A stretch of DNA of 64,000 bases from AP-15 sp963703745 (GTDB lineage: Bacteria; Pseudomonadota; Alphaproteobacteria; ATCC43930; CGMCC-115725). The translations under genes were made by a program, and so were the position numbers. Shown piece after piece: positions 16,638 through 24,969 of the stretch. The stretch spans positions 124,001 through 188,000 of the forward strand of contig CAVPFL010000007.1 of NCBI GenBank assembly GCA_963703745.1, written 5' to 3'. The notes beneath the pieces were generated by a model that had not been told where the DNA came from, did no database searches, and was given only the letters and a program-made list of their open reading frames with translations. How positions within the stretch are numbered: position 1 is the stretch's first letter; the number at the start of each line of letters is the position of its first letter.

Positions 16638-17144
16638 GTGCAGACGCCAGCTCCGGTCCGTTGCGCAGATTGGCTGCGTCGAGCCGGTGGTGCTGCTTTG
16701 CTCGTCATCGCCTTATCGTCTTTTGCCGTTCCCGGCAGCGCTGCTTCGGCCATGGTTCCCGACGGGGCGTGGCTCATCGACGGCACCGGTGGAGCGGTCC
16801 AAATCTTCGATTGCGACGGCCTGCTTTGCGGTCGGATCATCTGGCTGTGGATGGCGCGCGATATCGCTGGGCCGCCAGCCTCTGATAAAAAGAACCCGGA
16901 TCCGGCGCTCCGACAGCGCCTGCTTTGCGGCCTGACCATTCTTCAGGGATTACAGCCCGCTGGTCTTGATCACTGGAATAGCGGCTCGCTCTACAACCCC
17001 GATGACGGGGTGACATACCGCGTCTCGGCAGAACTCCGTTCGGCTGACGTGTTTGTCGCGCGGATATATCTGGGCGTGCCGCTCTTTGGTGAGACTAAGA
17101 CCCTGCTGAGGGTTCCGCGGCTCCGCTCGGAAGGATGGTGCTAG
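16638..17144 (+). CDS. DUF2147 domain periplasmic protein
   Basis: 168 residues. GTG start with GGGAG upstream, then a signal peptide (GGAALLVIALSSFAVPGSAAS) and a DUF2147 domain: DGAWLIDGTGGAVQIFDCDG, LLCGRIIWLW, KNPDPALRQRLLCGLTILQG, YNPDDGVTYRVSAELRS, YLGVPLFGETKTLLRV. The paired Cys residues and the KNPDP...LCGL block are hallmarks. Proteins of this family are exported and small; their function is not established. The gene looks intact. Confidence 0.8.
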   Translation: MQTPAPVRCADWLRRAGGAALLVIALSSFAVPGSAASAMVPDGAWLIDGTGGAVQIFDCDGLLCGRIIWLWMARDIAGPPASDKKNPDPALRQRLLCGLTILQGLQPAGLDHWNSGSLYNPDDGVTYRVSAELRSADVFVARIYLGVPLFGETKTLLRVPRLRSEGWC

Positions 17145-17212
17145 CCACTTGACCCCCGGGTGGGGGAGGGGTGGCCAGCGATCAGCCACGGCCAACCCCG
17201 GGTACCTCGCTA

Positions 17213-18369
17213 GTGCACTGGCTCAAACAGATGGTACAGGGAGGCGCTCGAGTTTGGCCAGGATAGCGTCGGCGGATTTGGTCCAGACGAACGGTTTGGC
17301 ATTGGTATTGTGCTCGGCGAGATAAGCGTTGATGGCGGTCTGCAGGTCGGCGATCGAACGAAAGACGCCGCGGCGGATGCGTTGACGGGTCATTTTGGAA
17401 AAGAAGTTCTCGACCGCGTTGAGCCAGGAGGCCGAGGTCGGGGTGAAGTGGAAGGTCCAGCGCGGATGGCGCGACAGCCAGGCCAGCACTTTGGGATGCT
17501 TGTGGGTGGCGTAGTTGTCGAGCACCGTGTGGATCAGTTTGCCGGCCGGGACCTCGCGCTCGACGGCATTGAGGAAGCGGATGAACTCGCTGTGGCGGTG
17601 GCGCTGCATACAGCGGCCGATCACCGTCCCGTCGAGCACGCTGAGGGCAGCAAACAGGGTGGTCGTGCCATGCCGCTTGTAGTCGTGCGTCATGGTCTGG
17701 CAGCGCCCAGGCTTGATCGGCAGTCCGGGTTGGGTGCGATCGAGTGCTTGGATCTGGCTCTTTTCGTCGAGCGAGAGGACTACGGCATGCGCCGGGGGAT
17801 CGACATAGAGGCCGACGATGTCGGTCAGCTTGGCGGCAAAGCTGGGATCGCGCGAGCGCTTGAAGGTGCGCAGGCGGTGCGGCTGCAGTTTGTGCGCCCG
17901 CCAGATGCGCTGCACCGAACTCGGCGAGAGGCCGGTTGTCTTGGCCATCGCTCGGCCGGTCCAGTGGGTCGCCTGGTGCGGCGGTTCCGTACACGTCAGC
18001 GCCACTACCTGGGCCGTCGTTTCCGCCGCGATCGGCGCCTTGCCGGGCTTGCGGGTCTTGTCGCGCAGCAGACCCTCAACCCCGGTCTCGGCAAACCGTT
18101 GTTGCCACCGCCACACTGTCGGCCGACTGACGCCGATGCTGTGCGCCACCCACTGCGCCGAGTGTCGATCCGCCGAGGCGAGCACGATGCGCGCCCGTTC
18201 GATGTGCTTGCGCGGCCGGTTGCGGTCGGCCACGATCGCCGCCAACTGCTCGCGCTCCGCAGTGTTGAGAACCACGCATACCCCTTGAGCCATCGCCCGA
18301 TCCCCCAAGCAATGGCCCAGTATCGCAGATCCTAACGCTCTCGTGAATCCTCTGAATGGTGCAAAGCAC
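17213..18369 (-). mobile_element. second IS630-family insertion sequence
   Basis: Transposase gene flanked by CTAGTGC at 17210-17216 and GCACTAG at 18366-18372, giving the TA target dinucleotides at 17211-17212 and 18370-18371. Inner parts of the inverted repeats are diverged. A different subtype from the IS630 at 10248: the transposases are only partly similar. Confidence 0.75.
17223..18308 (-). CDS. IS630-family transposase
   Basis: 361 residues. HTH region SAQWVAHSIGVSRPTVWRWQ; DDE residues in VLSLDEKSQIQALDRTQPGL, VLDNYATHKHPKV and WLNAVENFFSKM. Full length, uninterrupted, and without the eight-residue insertion seen in the other IS630 copy, so it serves as the reference for that site. 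Confidence 0.93.
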   Translation of the reverse strand: MGDRAMAQGVCVVLNTAEREQLAAIVADRNRPRKHIERARIVLASADRHSAQWVAHSIGVSRPTVWRWQQRFAETGVEGLLRDKTRKPGKAPIAAETTAQVVALTCTEPPHQATHWTGRAMAKTTGLSPSSVQRIWRAHKLQPHRLRTFKRSRDPSFAAKLTDIVGLYVDPPAHAVVLSLDEKSQIQALDRTQPGLPIKPGRCQTMTHDYKRHGTTTLFAALSVLDGTVIGRCMQRHRHSEFIRFLNAVEREVPAGKLIHTVLDNYATHKHPKVLAWLSRHPRWTFHFTPTSASWLNAVENFFSKMTRQRIRRGVFRSIADLQTAINAYLAEHNTNAKPFVWTKSADAILAKLERLPVPSV

Positions 18370-18442
18370 TAGACGGGGGAGGCCCCAGTCTCTCGCCCGG
18401 GGCTCTTGTTCGGCAAGTCGTCGTGTGGGCCCACCCGCCGTA

Positions 18443-18461
18443 GGTAGTTTCCGAAGCTACC
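18443..18461 (+). repeat. TAGTTTCCGA dispersed motif, copy 5 (near-perfect palindrome)
   Basis: GGTAGTTTCCGAAGCTACC; sixteen or so of nineteen positions pair with themselves. It lies upstream of the sigma-factor operon. Confidence 0.6.
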
Positions 18462-18568
18462 CGTGATCGGATCTCGCTGGCATGTTCAACAGGTGCGGGC
18501 GTCGAAGGGTCGTGCGGGTGGGTTTGAAGATCCTATACCGAAATCCGCGACGACCCGGCGAGGCCGGC

Positions 18569-18718
18569 ATGAAGCTCGTCCCCGATCAGTCGCAGAGAGC
18601 GGCAGAGAAGGAGATCCTGGAAGGATTGGGCTTCACCGTAATCGAAATTACGCCTGCGCCCCTTCGCTCAGGCGCCCACCCGGCCGGTCTTTGCCAAGAA
18701 CGTAGGCGACTAGGATGA
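18569..18718 (+). CDS. small ORF coupled to the ECF sigma factor
   Basis: 49 residues, MKLVPDQSQRAAEKEILEGL, GFTVIEITPAPL, ending in LG and TGA. The stop overlaps the sigma-factor ATG (ATGA at 18715-18718), a usual sign of coupled translation. A longer frame starts at 18482. No similarity to known anti-sigma factors such as NepR or zinc anti-sigma domains is visible. It could be a short regulator of the sigma factor or just a leader frame. Confidence 0.4.
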   Translation: MKLVPDQSQRAAEKEILEGLGFTVIEITPAPLRSGAHPAGLCQERRRLG

Positions 18719-19308
18719 ACGATTTCGGTCGGCTTCTCGAAAAAGAAATCCCGCGTCTGCGGCGCTATGCCCGTGCGTTGACCCGTGACGTGTTCCGAGC
18801 CGACGATCTCGTCCAGGACACCCTCGTCCGCGCGATTGCCAGGCAGCATTACTGGCAGTGCGGTACCGATCTCCACGCCTGGCTCTTCACGATAATGCAC
18901 AACCAGAATGTAAACGGCGTCCGGCGCAGCGTGCGCGAAGGCATTGCCGTCGAGTACGACGATGAGTGGCCATTCCCCTCAGCGGCAACCGATCCGATAG
19001 GGAGGCTGTCGTTGCGCGATCTCGACCGAGCTCTCGCTTGCATTTCCGAGGAGCAACGCCGGGTGATTCTGCTAATTGGTCTGGAGGGAACATCATATCA
19101 GGAGGCCGCAGTGATCCTCGACGTGCCGGTCGGGACGATCCGTTCGCGCGTGTTCCGCGGACGCGAATCGCTCCGCAAGCTGATGGACCGGAGACCTGGA
19201 GGCGGCGAGGCGGCGAGCGGTGTGGCTAGCAGGAGCGCCGTGTCGAAGCGCCAAGGGTCCGTCCCGGAAGATCAGCCAACTCAGAATTTTTCTTGGGCGT
19301 CGACGTAA
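18715..19308 (+). CDS. ECF-family RNA polymerase sigma factor
   Basis: 197 residues. Sigma region 2 spans about 8-75 (LLEKEIPRLRRYARALTRDV, ADDLVQDTLVRAIA, LHAWLFTIMHNQNVNGVRR) and region 4 about 105-160 (LDRALACISEEQRRVILLIG, LEGTSYQEAAVILDVPVGTI, RSRVFRGRESL). The C-terminal 35 residues are disordered and poorly conserved. Directs RNA polymerase to a stress regulon in the general model. It could control the small stress genes nearby, but no promoter match was proved. Confidence 0.92.
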   Translation: MNDFGRLLEKEIPRLRRYARALTRDVFRADDLVQDTLVRAIARQHYWQCGTDLHAWLFTIMHNQNVNGVRRSVREGIAVEYDDEWPFPSAATDPIGRLSLRDLDRALACISEEQRRVILLIGLEGTSYQEAAVILDVPVGTIRSRVFRGRESLRKLMDRRPGGGEAASGVASRSAVSKRQGSVPEDQPTQNFSWAST

Positions 19309-19404
19309 TCGTCGCGGCATCCCCCTCGGCCGCTGCCAGCCCAACCGTTGCTGATGAACCCTCGGTGAAGGCGGCTTATTAGTGGCGGAAAACGTCCGTC
19401 TGAG

Positions 19405-19414
19405 TAGTTTCCGA
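19405..19414 (+). repeat. TAGTTTCCGA dispersed motif, copy 6
   Basis: TCTGAGTAGTTTCCGAGT, about 100 bases after the sigma-factor gene. Confidence 0.6.
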
Positions 19415-19502
19415 GTTTGCCGCTTTTCTCTTTCCGCTCCCACATAAACTTATCGAACTGCGGGCGATCTTCGTTTCCGGTCAGTTCCATCGGGATCAAC
19501 AA

Positions 19503-19637
19503 ATGTCGAGGCTTTCAATACGTTCGAGACTGCTTAGTACCGCTGGAGCCATCCTACTGCTGAGCTCAGTTCCCGCCGCACATCTAGCTTTCGTTCAAGG
19601 CAACAGCGACATCATTCGCAATCTCGATAACAAATAA
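19503..19637 (+). CDS. short secreted peptide or frameshifted secreted protein
   Basis: 44 residues beginning with a signal peptide (MSRLSIRSRLLSTAGAILLL, SSVPAAHLAF). Immediately after it, another frame stays open to about 19800 with hydrophilic, protein-like content (DDGQRREDEVRRRDG, RNGTDQGDYGDRRGNG). A one-base shift near 19630 could have split one secreted protein of about 100 residues. No family recognised. Confidence 0.35.
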   Translation: MSRLSIRSRLLSTAGAILLLSSVPAAHLAFVQGNSDIIRNLDNK

Positions 19638-20278
19638 TCAACCCCGACGACGGGCAGCGCCGCGAGGACGAGGTTCGCCGCCGAGACGGTCGGCCGGAAG
19701 AGGGACAGTACCGGCGCCCGACCTCCGAATTCCGTGGATATAACCGGAACGGCACCGATCAAGGAGATTACGGTGACCGACGCGGTAACGGTCAGCGTCA
19801 CTAGACTGCCTTCGGCTCAATGGGTCGAGCGGTTGATGGCTGGGCCTAAACCTCGACCTGGCGCGGTACCACAGCAGCATCGGTGGTCCAAAGCGGAAAT
19901 CACTGCCGATGTCCGGCAACCGCCCGGGGCGGACACCGCTGAGTAGTTTCCGATTTATCTTCTTCAGCTCGCCGCAACTGCTCCCGTCGGTGCTTGCGAT
20001 GCGGCACCGGCCGAACGTCGCTATTTCCAGCTACTGGCAGTAGACGCCGGTGCTATAGCTGTTCTCTCCATCATCCACGCCCCGTAGTAGAAATTGCGGT
20101 CCTCAAAATTAGATCTGCGCCGGCAACCTCGCAGACCCGTTGCTCGACACGGCGTTGCGCTGAGAAAAAAGATTGTTGCCGGATTGCTCTTGGCCATTGC
20201 GTTGATCTTTTTGGCCTCGGTCATCGGTGGCGTATTTAAATAAGCCGCTCACCCGAATTATCCAGAAGAAAAGCGCTC
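19638..20278. other. gene-poor stretch
   Basis: Apart from the frame to about 19800 and motif copy 7, a short hydrophobic frame near 20159-20243 (RKKIVAGLLLAIALIFLASV, IGGVFK, TAA) could be a membrane peptide, but it has no good start codon. Confidence 0.35.
19944..19953 (+). repeat. TAGTTTCCGA dispersed motif, copy 7
   Basis: GCTGAGTAGTTTCCGATT. Confidence 0.6.
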
Positions 20279-20566
20279 TTACCTGCGATCCTGACGGTAC
20301 GGCGCCATCGGCTGCCCGTGGCCACATGTAAGCGCGCCATTGTCATTCGCGATATCGCCCACGCACCGATTGACATCGGTGAGGGATGTCGTCTGTTGCC
20401 GTCCATCGGCAATGCGGCAGACTGCTGTCAGGGTGCGGTCTTCCACTCGTATGTCGGTGCAGCTTGCACGATAGTATCCCGGCGGCACCGATTGGGCATG
20501 GGCGGGTTGCAGGAACATGGAGCCGGTGATCAGGAGCGCTGCAAACGCAGCGAAAGAGATTTGCAA
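20279..20566 (-). CDS. secreted CVNH-like domain protein
   Basis: 95 residues from a TTG that has GGAG at the right spacing and opens directly into a signal peptide (LQISFAAFAALLITGSMFLQ, PAHAQS). The mature part, VPPGYYRASCTDIRVEDRTL, TAVCRIADGRQQTTSLTDVN, RCVGDIANDNGALTCGHG, follows the cyanovirin-N (CVNH) pattern of paired Cys and LxDVNRCxGDIxNxNG. Such domains bind sugars. An upstream ATG at 20680 would add 38 residues before the signal and is less likely. Confidence 0.65.
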   Translation of the reverse strand: MQISFAAFAALLITGSMFLQPAHAQSVPPGYYRASCTDIRVEDRTLTAVCRIADGRQQTTSLTDVNRCVGDIANDNGALTCGHGQPMAPYRQDRR

Positions 20567-20721
20567 GCCGACTCCAACATGCCGGCACTGAGGACAGCGA
20601 AAATGGTCAGGGCGAGAATGGGCTGGGCTCGATCCTCGCGATCGGGGTCGAATAGCTATCAGGGCTTGCGATCCGTTCATCGACACCAAGCCTCATATTT
20701 GTCGTATGGTCCTTCCCGTAG

Positions 20722-21020
20722 TCAAATTACGGATACCGGCCGGCCTATATTTGTATCGGGCGTCCTTCGGTGTGGCGATGCCGATACCACGTCCCGAGAC
20801 CAAGCCCCGGGACGAGTCGGCCTCGTAGCGCGTCGAACGCAGCGGCGAGTTTTGACCTCGATTATGACGGGTTTGCCACGGTGCCGCTCACCGAGACGGT
20901 CCAGCCGATCGGCAAGATCTTCAAACGTAGCGTCCTTCGACAACATGAACGAGAGTGCACCGTCTTCAAATGCCACTGTCACGCGGCTTGGCCGAGAGTG
21001 GTCGTATGGATGTTTAGCAT
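20722..21020 (-). pseudogene. small conserved hypothetical protein, frameshifted near its start
   Basis: GGAGG precedes an ATG at 21020 that reads MLNIHTTTLGQAA and then TGA; the other frame continues as SRVTVAFEDGALSFMLSKDA, TFEDLADRLDRLGERHRGKP, VIIEVK. Together these match a short uncharacterised alphaproteobacterial protein I remember with the same order, so a small deletion at about 20980 separates start and body. The tail after VIIEVK is also unlike the family. Confidence 0.55.
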
Positions 21021-21136
21021 CGCTTCCTCCAAAACTGGTGACCGAGCGGGGCTCGCTCATTCGAGACGTAGCTACCTCGCCAGCGTGGTGGTTGATCTAA
21101 TCCATCATAGCCGCCCGCGAGACGGCGGCGGTAGGC

Positions 21137-21146
21137 TCAGAAACTA
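21137..21146 (-). repeat. TAGTTTCCGA dispersed motif, variant copy 8
   Basis: Plus strand TCAGAAACTACTTAG; one mismatch to the core. Confidence 0.45.
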
Positions 21147-21304
21147 CTTAGTGTTGTCTGACCCCAAGTCAGGAAAGCGTATTCTGCTCGCTAGCTGCCA
21201 GCCGGCCGGACGTGGAGCTATCGAAAGAGCGTATGTTTTTCAATCCCCTCTTGGATCATGGTGGTTACAAGCGCGGCGTTTTCAGCTCGTAAAGAGGTGG
21301 CGCC

Positions 21305-21943
21305 TCACGTTCGGGCCATCACCACCCCATGCAGAATAGCTGCGTAATGACAGCTGGCCGCGACCAGCACGAAGCTGTGCCATATTGCGTTGTGGAAAGG
21401 TAGCGTCCGCCAGAGGTGAAAGCCGGTCCCGATAGTATAGAGCATGCCGCCAACTCCGATCAAAACCGCCGTCTGAATGTCTACCGAGCTTAGCAGGGGC
21501 CGCATCCCCACTAGTATTATCCAGCCCAGAGCCAAGTAAGCAACGGCAGAAACTTGCTCGACACGACGTGGACAGATCAACTTCATTACGGCCCCGTGAC
21601 TGCTCCAGTCCAAACCGCGGTGGTCATTCCGATAGCCCAAAACGCCGTGTAGTCGGCACGTCGTGAACGGGGTGTAGGTACCGGCGATCATCAGAAAGAT
21701 CGCGGCATGATCAAGCTGGCGTAGAAACCCTCGTCGGGATGCGTTGGAGGCGAGGTTGTACGCTGCCGAGCACCCGAGCATCGTGACAAGGCAAAGGGAA
21801 TATACTAGGCTCGCGGAGAAGGTCGGTAGGACAGCAACCGCTGCGGCGATGCCCACCAGGATGGCCGAGCCAACCGCACCCGCAAGGGTGCCCATCAGGT
21901 GTATGATGCGGTCTGCCGCGAGTTCGCCGGCTCGATATTTCAT
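21305..21943 (-). CDS. hemolysin III family (PAQR-type) membrane protein, locally garbled
   Basis: 212 residues with about seven hydrophobic helices: AADRIIHLMGTLAGAVGSA, LDHAAIFLMIAGTYTPFTTC, VSAVAYLALGWIILVGMRPL, IGVGGMLYTIGTGFHL, NAIWHSFVLVAASCHYAAIL. The H-D-H pattern of the YqfA/HlyIII group is present. Between about 21590 and 21646 the encoded residues (HGVLGYRNDHRGLDWSSHG) are out of family; another frame there reads WAIGMTTAVWTGAVTG, which fits. Two opposite one-base changes, an extra T in a T-run and a missing G in a G-run, explain this, so the frame is kept overall. A second HlyIII gene is at 39518. Confidence 0.75.
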   Translation of the reverse strand: MKYRAGELAADRIIHLMGTLAGAVGSAILVGIAAAVAVLPTFSASLVYSLCLVTMLGCSAAYNLASNASRRGFLRQLDHAAIFLMIAGTYTPFTTCRLHGVLGYRNDHRGLDWSSHGAVMKLICPRRVEQVSAVAYLALGWIILVGMRPLLSSVDIQTAVLIGVGGMLYTIGTGFHLWRTLPFHNAIWHSFVLVAASCHYAAILHGVVMART

Positions 21944-22049
21944 AGCTGAATCTAGAGGCGCGATTGTCTTAATACCCGCTTGTCTCGCGGGGGCTAGGCC
22001 TAGGCCTGATTGCGGGCAAGATCGTCAGCACCGCGGGCGAGGTCCTCGG

Positions 22050-22420
22050 CTAGATCTCGATCTGGCGCCCAATTTCCACGAAGTTGGGCGGCGGGAAGGT
22101 TAAAGAGATCGACTGCTCGCACCGAGTTGCGGAACAAGAAGGCGAAGAGTGGCAAACGCCACCGCAAATGCCGTCCGCGCGGCTCGCCACGGACGACTTC
22201 GTCGTGTGCGCCAAAGTAAACAGCGTTGTCGAGATCGACGGGGCAGCCGAGATCTTTTGCCGCGCGCAACGTGGACGGCAGATCGGGTATTTCGACGAAG
22301 CCGTGTTGGACAGTCAAGTGCCAGAAGCCTTCAAAGACGCGGACCAGTTCCAGGCGATTTAAGAGACTGACGCGCGGAATCTCCCCGAACTTCAACGGAG
22401 TGCGCTTCCAAGGTTTGGCA
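22050..22420 (-). pseudogene. kup: Kup potassium transporter C-terminal remnant
   Basis: Reads FGEIPRVSLLNRLELVRVFE, GFWHLTVQHGFVEIPDLPST, LRAAKDLGCPVDLDNAVYFG, then FAFLFRNSVRAVDLFNLPAA. This is the cytosolic C-terminal domain of Kup-type K+ uptake proteins. A one-base shift near 22085 moves to FVEIGRQIEI and TAG at 22050, the expected Kup ending. The membrane domain (about 450 residues) is absent, so it cannot function. Confidence 0.75.
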
Positions 22421-22696
22421 CCTCTCCGGTCGAGTATAGCCCGACCGGACGCGAGATCCGAGGGTCTGTAAACCATTCTGAGGCCCGCTGGTGAGCGACC
22501 TCCGACGTGGACAGGGAATTTTCACCGTCTCAACGAGATCGGCGCGCACAGGCTCGGCCAGAGAGTTTTCGAGAGCTACCGCTGCAAGCCCTTCGGGCTC
22601 GCAGAGCCGAAGCGCCGGTTTAGTTGGGAGAGAAGGTGCGATGTATCCGTTATCGTCGTCGACTCGACCCGGTTGACGCCCTAAAGGAAAACGACA

Positions 22697-23104
22697 ATGA
22701 ACCTCACTGCGCCGTGTGTAATCGCCGTCTTCGCGTTGGGCCTCTCGGCCTGCACAAACCCCTATGATCCCGTCCAACGCGGCCTTGGTGGAGGAGTATT
22801 GGGAGCGGCTTCCGGCGCTGCCATTGGAGGAGCGGCGGCTGGCGGGCCAGGAGCCGCCCTTGGAGCAGCGATCGGAGGGGCAACCGGGATATTTGGGGGA
22901 CTCGCTACTACACCTCCACCCCCACCGGGCACCTATTACGGCTACCCAGCCTATCCTGTTTACGGATATCCGGGCTATGCGCAGCCGGGCTACGGATATC
23001 CGGGCTATTCGGGATACCCTGCTTATTCCGGTCCTCCGGGTTATGGATACCCAGGCTACTCGGGACAGCCCGCTTACCCCGGTCCTCCGGGCTATGGATA
23101 CTAG
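22697..23104 (+). CDS. lipoprotein with glycine-zipper and GYPGY repeats, probable early amber stop
   Basis: 135 residues. Signal peptide and lipobox (VIAVFALGLSAC), a glycine-zipper segment (GLGGGVLGAASGAAIGGAAA, GGPGAALGAAIGGATG) able to insert in membranes, then Pro/Gly/Tyr repeats (GYGYPGYSGYPAYSGPPG). AAGGA precedes the ATG. The frame stops at TAG (23102-23104), but the same frame stays open to TGA at 23230 with similar composition (SPYTGSGHGYPVSGYPADRA), so the original protein was probably about 177 residues. Repeats are also visible at DNA level (GGATATCCGGGCTA). Confidence 0.7.
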   Translation: MNLTAPCVIAVFALGLSACTNPYDPVQRGLGGGVLGAASGAAIGGAAAGGPGAALGAAIGGATGIFGGLATTPPPPPGTYYGYPAYPVYGYPGYAQPGYGYPGYSGYPAYSGPPGYGYPGYSGQPAYPGPPGYGY

Positions 23105-23342
23105 AGCCGCCCGCTGTACTCTCCCTACACCGGTTCCGGTCATGGATATCCCGTGTCTGGTTATCCCGCCGATCGCGCTTCGGAGGATTGGTCGCCTGGG
23201 ACTGAGTACGCTGTCGAGCCCGCTAGCTGAGTTCCGGCCAAAAATTCGCCCTCACCCTCGACGCCATTCGTTAGTGCGAGGCGAACGCCTTCCGTAAAAT
23301 CGATCGCCCCTGTAAGGATAGATAGGCGAGCGGGACGGGGGG

Positions 23343-23945
23343 ATGATGTCGGGTGTCGAGGCCAGCGAGAGTGAATTACGCGAGCGCTTGACTGCAATCC
23401 TGCGCTCGACGCCACCGCTGATGCGGGTGCTTCAGGTCGCACGCCACCTCTGTCTTCCTGATTGGCTCGTGTTTTCGGGCGCGGTCTATCAGCCGGCGCT
23501 CAATCGTCTGACCGGTCGTCCACTCGATTTCGGAATCAAGGATTACGACCTCGGCTATTTCGAGATGTCCGACCTCTCCTACGAAGCCGAGGATGAGGTG
23601 ATCCGCCGAGTAAAAGCCGCTTTCGACGAGCCGCTGCGGAGCATGGTCGAGGTTCGCAACCAAGCGCGCGTGCATCTCTGGTTCGAGGCGAAGTTCGGCA
23701 AGCCATATACGCCGCTCTCCTGCACGGCTGAGGCATTGGAGCGCTTTACCTCGGGGACATTCGCGGTCGGCGTCCGGCTTGAACCTGACAACCGGCTCCA
23801 CGTCGAGGCTCCCTTCGGTCTCGCCGATCTGTTCGCGCTGCGCCTGCGGCCCAATCCTCGCCGAAAGACGGTCGGCTTCGCCCGGACTTCTGCGGATGTG
23901 CGCCGCCGCTGGCCTGAACTGGTGATCGAGAACGAGCCATGTTGA
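23343..23945 (+). CDS. nucleotidyltransferase family protein (DUF925-type)
   Basis: 200 residues, cytosolic. VFSGAVYQPALNRLTGRPLD, FGIKDYDLGYFEMSDLSYEA (the D-x-D-like metal site), EVRNQARVHLWFEAKFGKPY, LSCTAEALERFTSGTFAVGV, HVEAPFGLADLFALRLRPNP: the complete order of the NTP_transf_6/DUF925 family. Substrate unknown. Two ATGs in a row at 23343 and 23346, after a purine-rich stretch. Intact. Confidence 0.88.
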   Translation: MMSGVEASESELRERLTAILRSTPPLMRVLQVARHLCLPDWLVFSGAVYQPALNRLTGRPLDFGIKDYDLGYFEMSDLSYEAEDEVIRRVKAAFDEPLRSMVEVRNQARVHLWFEAKFGKPYTPLSCTAEALERFTSGTFAVGVRLEPDNRLHVEAPFGLADLFALRLRPNPRRKTVGFARTSADVRRRWPELVIENEPC

Positions 23946-24125
23946 GCCGCGACTGAACTCTCAGCACGTTTAGCAGGAGCTTCAATCAGCCATTCCAGGG
24001 ATCTGTCCGGGCCCTCGCGAATGCAGAGACTCCATCCGAGAACATGTTCGAAAGCTTCCTCGCACGCACGTTGGAGCGCATAATCGACCGCACAGTCGCC
24101 GAGCCGCGATGAGGATGCGAGGCGC

Positions 24126-24821
24126 GTGAACGGAATGCCAGCAGCCCTCGAACCCCGGCTTCTCACCCTTTGCCCATTGGCCAGAGAATGGTCATTTTTG
24201 GTGAGCACGTTCGAGGCATCGCTTCATGTCGAGCGCCGTCATGACCTCAAGATCGAAGCCGCGTATATCCCCGACTGGCGCGCGTTGGTGGCACCGGGTG
24301 GCCACGGAAAGACACAATTCGCCGTTCAGGCCCAATACCTCATCGGGCGATTTTCATCGGTCGAACTCGTGATCTGTGCCGGTGCTGCCGGTAGTCTCGC
24401 GCCGGAGCTATCCGTTGGTGATGTCGTGGTTGGGACGGAGACAGTGGAGCATGATTACCGGCAGCTATTTGCGACGCGCCCGCTGCCGCGATTCCCCGGC
24501 CATGGACCGTCGATTGACGCCTTGCGTCGCTTGGCACACGGCATTAGCGGCTTCCACGTTGCCTTCGATGTGATCGCAAGCGGCGACGAGGATGTCGTCA
24601 CGTCGGAGCGCGCCCAGGCGATCCGCGAACAGACGGGTGCCGCGTGCGTTGCATGGGAAGGCAGTGGCGCAGCGCGTGCGGCCCTCTTCAACGGCATCGG
24701 CTCGCTCGAAATCCGCGCCGTGACCGACGCCGCCGACAAGGAAGCACCCCAGCGGTTCGACGCTAACCTCCCAATCGCCATGGCAAATCTCGCGAGCCTA
24801 TTGCGATTGTGGTTGGAGTAA
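24126..24821 (+). CDS. phosphorylase superfamily protein (MTA/SAH nucleosidase-like)
   Basis: 231 residues. LVICAGAAGSLAPELSVGDV and VVGTETVEHDYRQLFA form the nucleobase-binding core, followed by IASGDEDVVTSERAQAIREQ, TGAACVAWEGSGAARAALFN (where MTA/SAH nucleosidases carry the DMEG/A motif, here AWEGSG) and IRAVTDAADKEAPQRFD. The family splits nucleosides such as methylthioadenosine or adenosylhomocysteine. GTG at 24126 with GAGG ahead; ATG at 24135 is possible. Exact substrate uncertain because the usual DME is changed. Confidence 0.75.
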   Translation: MNGMPAALEPRLLTLCPLAREWSFLVSTFEASLHVERRHDLKIEAAYIPDWRALVAPGGHGKTQFAVQAQYLIGRFSSVELVICAGAAGSLAPELSVGDVVVGTETVEHDYRQLFATRPLPRFPGHGPSIDALRRLAHGISGFHVAFDVIASGDEDVVTSERAQAIREQTGAACVAWEGSGAARAALFNGIGSLEIRAVTDAADKEAPQRFDANLPIAMANLASLLRLWLE

Positions 24822-24969
24822 GGCCGAAACCGTTCGCCTACTGAGTGGAAAGAAGCCCCGGCTTACCAACGAGGTCCTCCGGGCGCTCCGATACAGCCCA
24901 GAGGAGATCGCTCGTGCAGAAACCACGGCTAGAGCTTGAATGTCTCCTGAAGCCCTGGTCCGATCTTCG

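Noticed and set aside
17310..18335. Large plus-strand frame of 341 residues
   Set aside because: A shadow of the IS630 transposase on the opposite strand.
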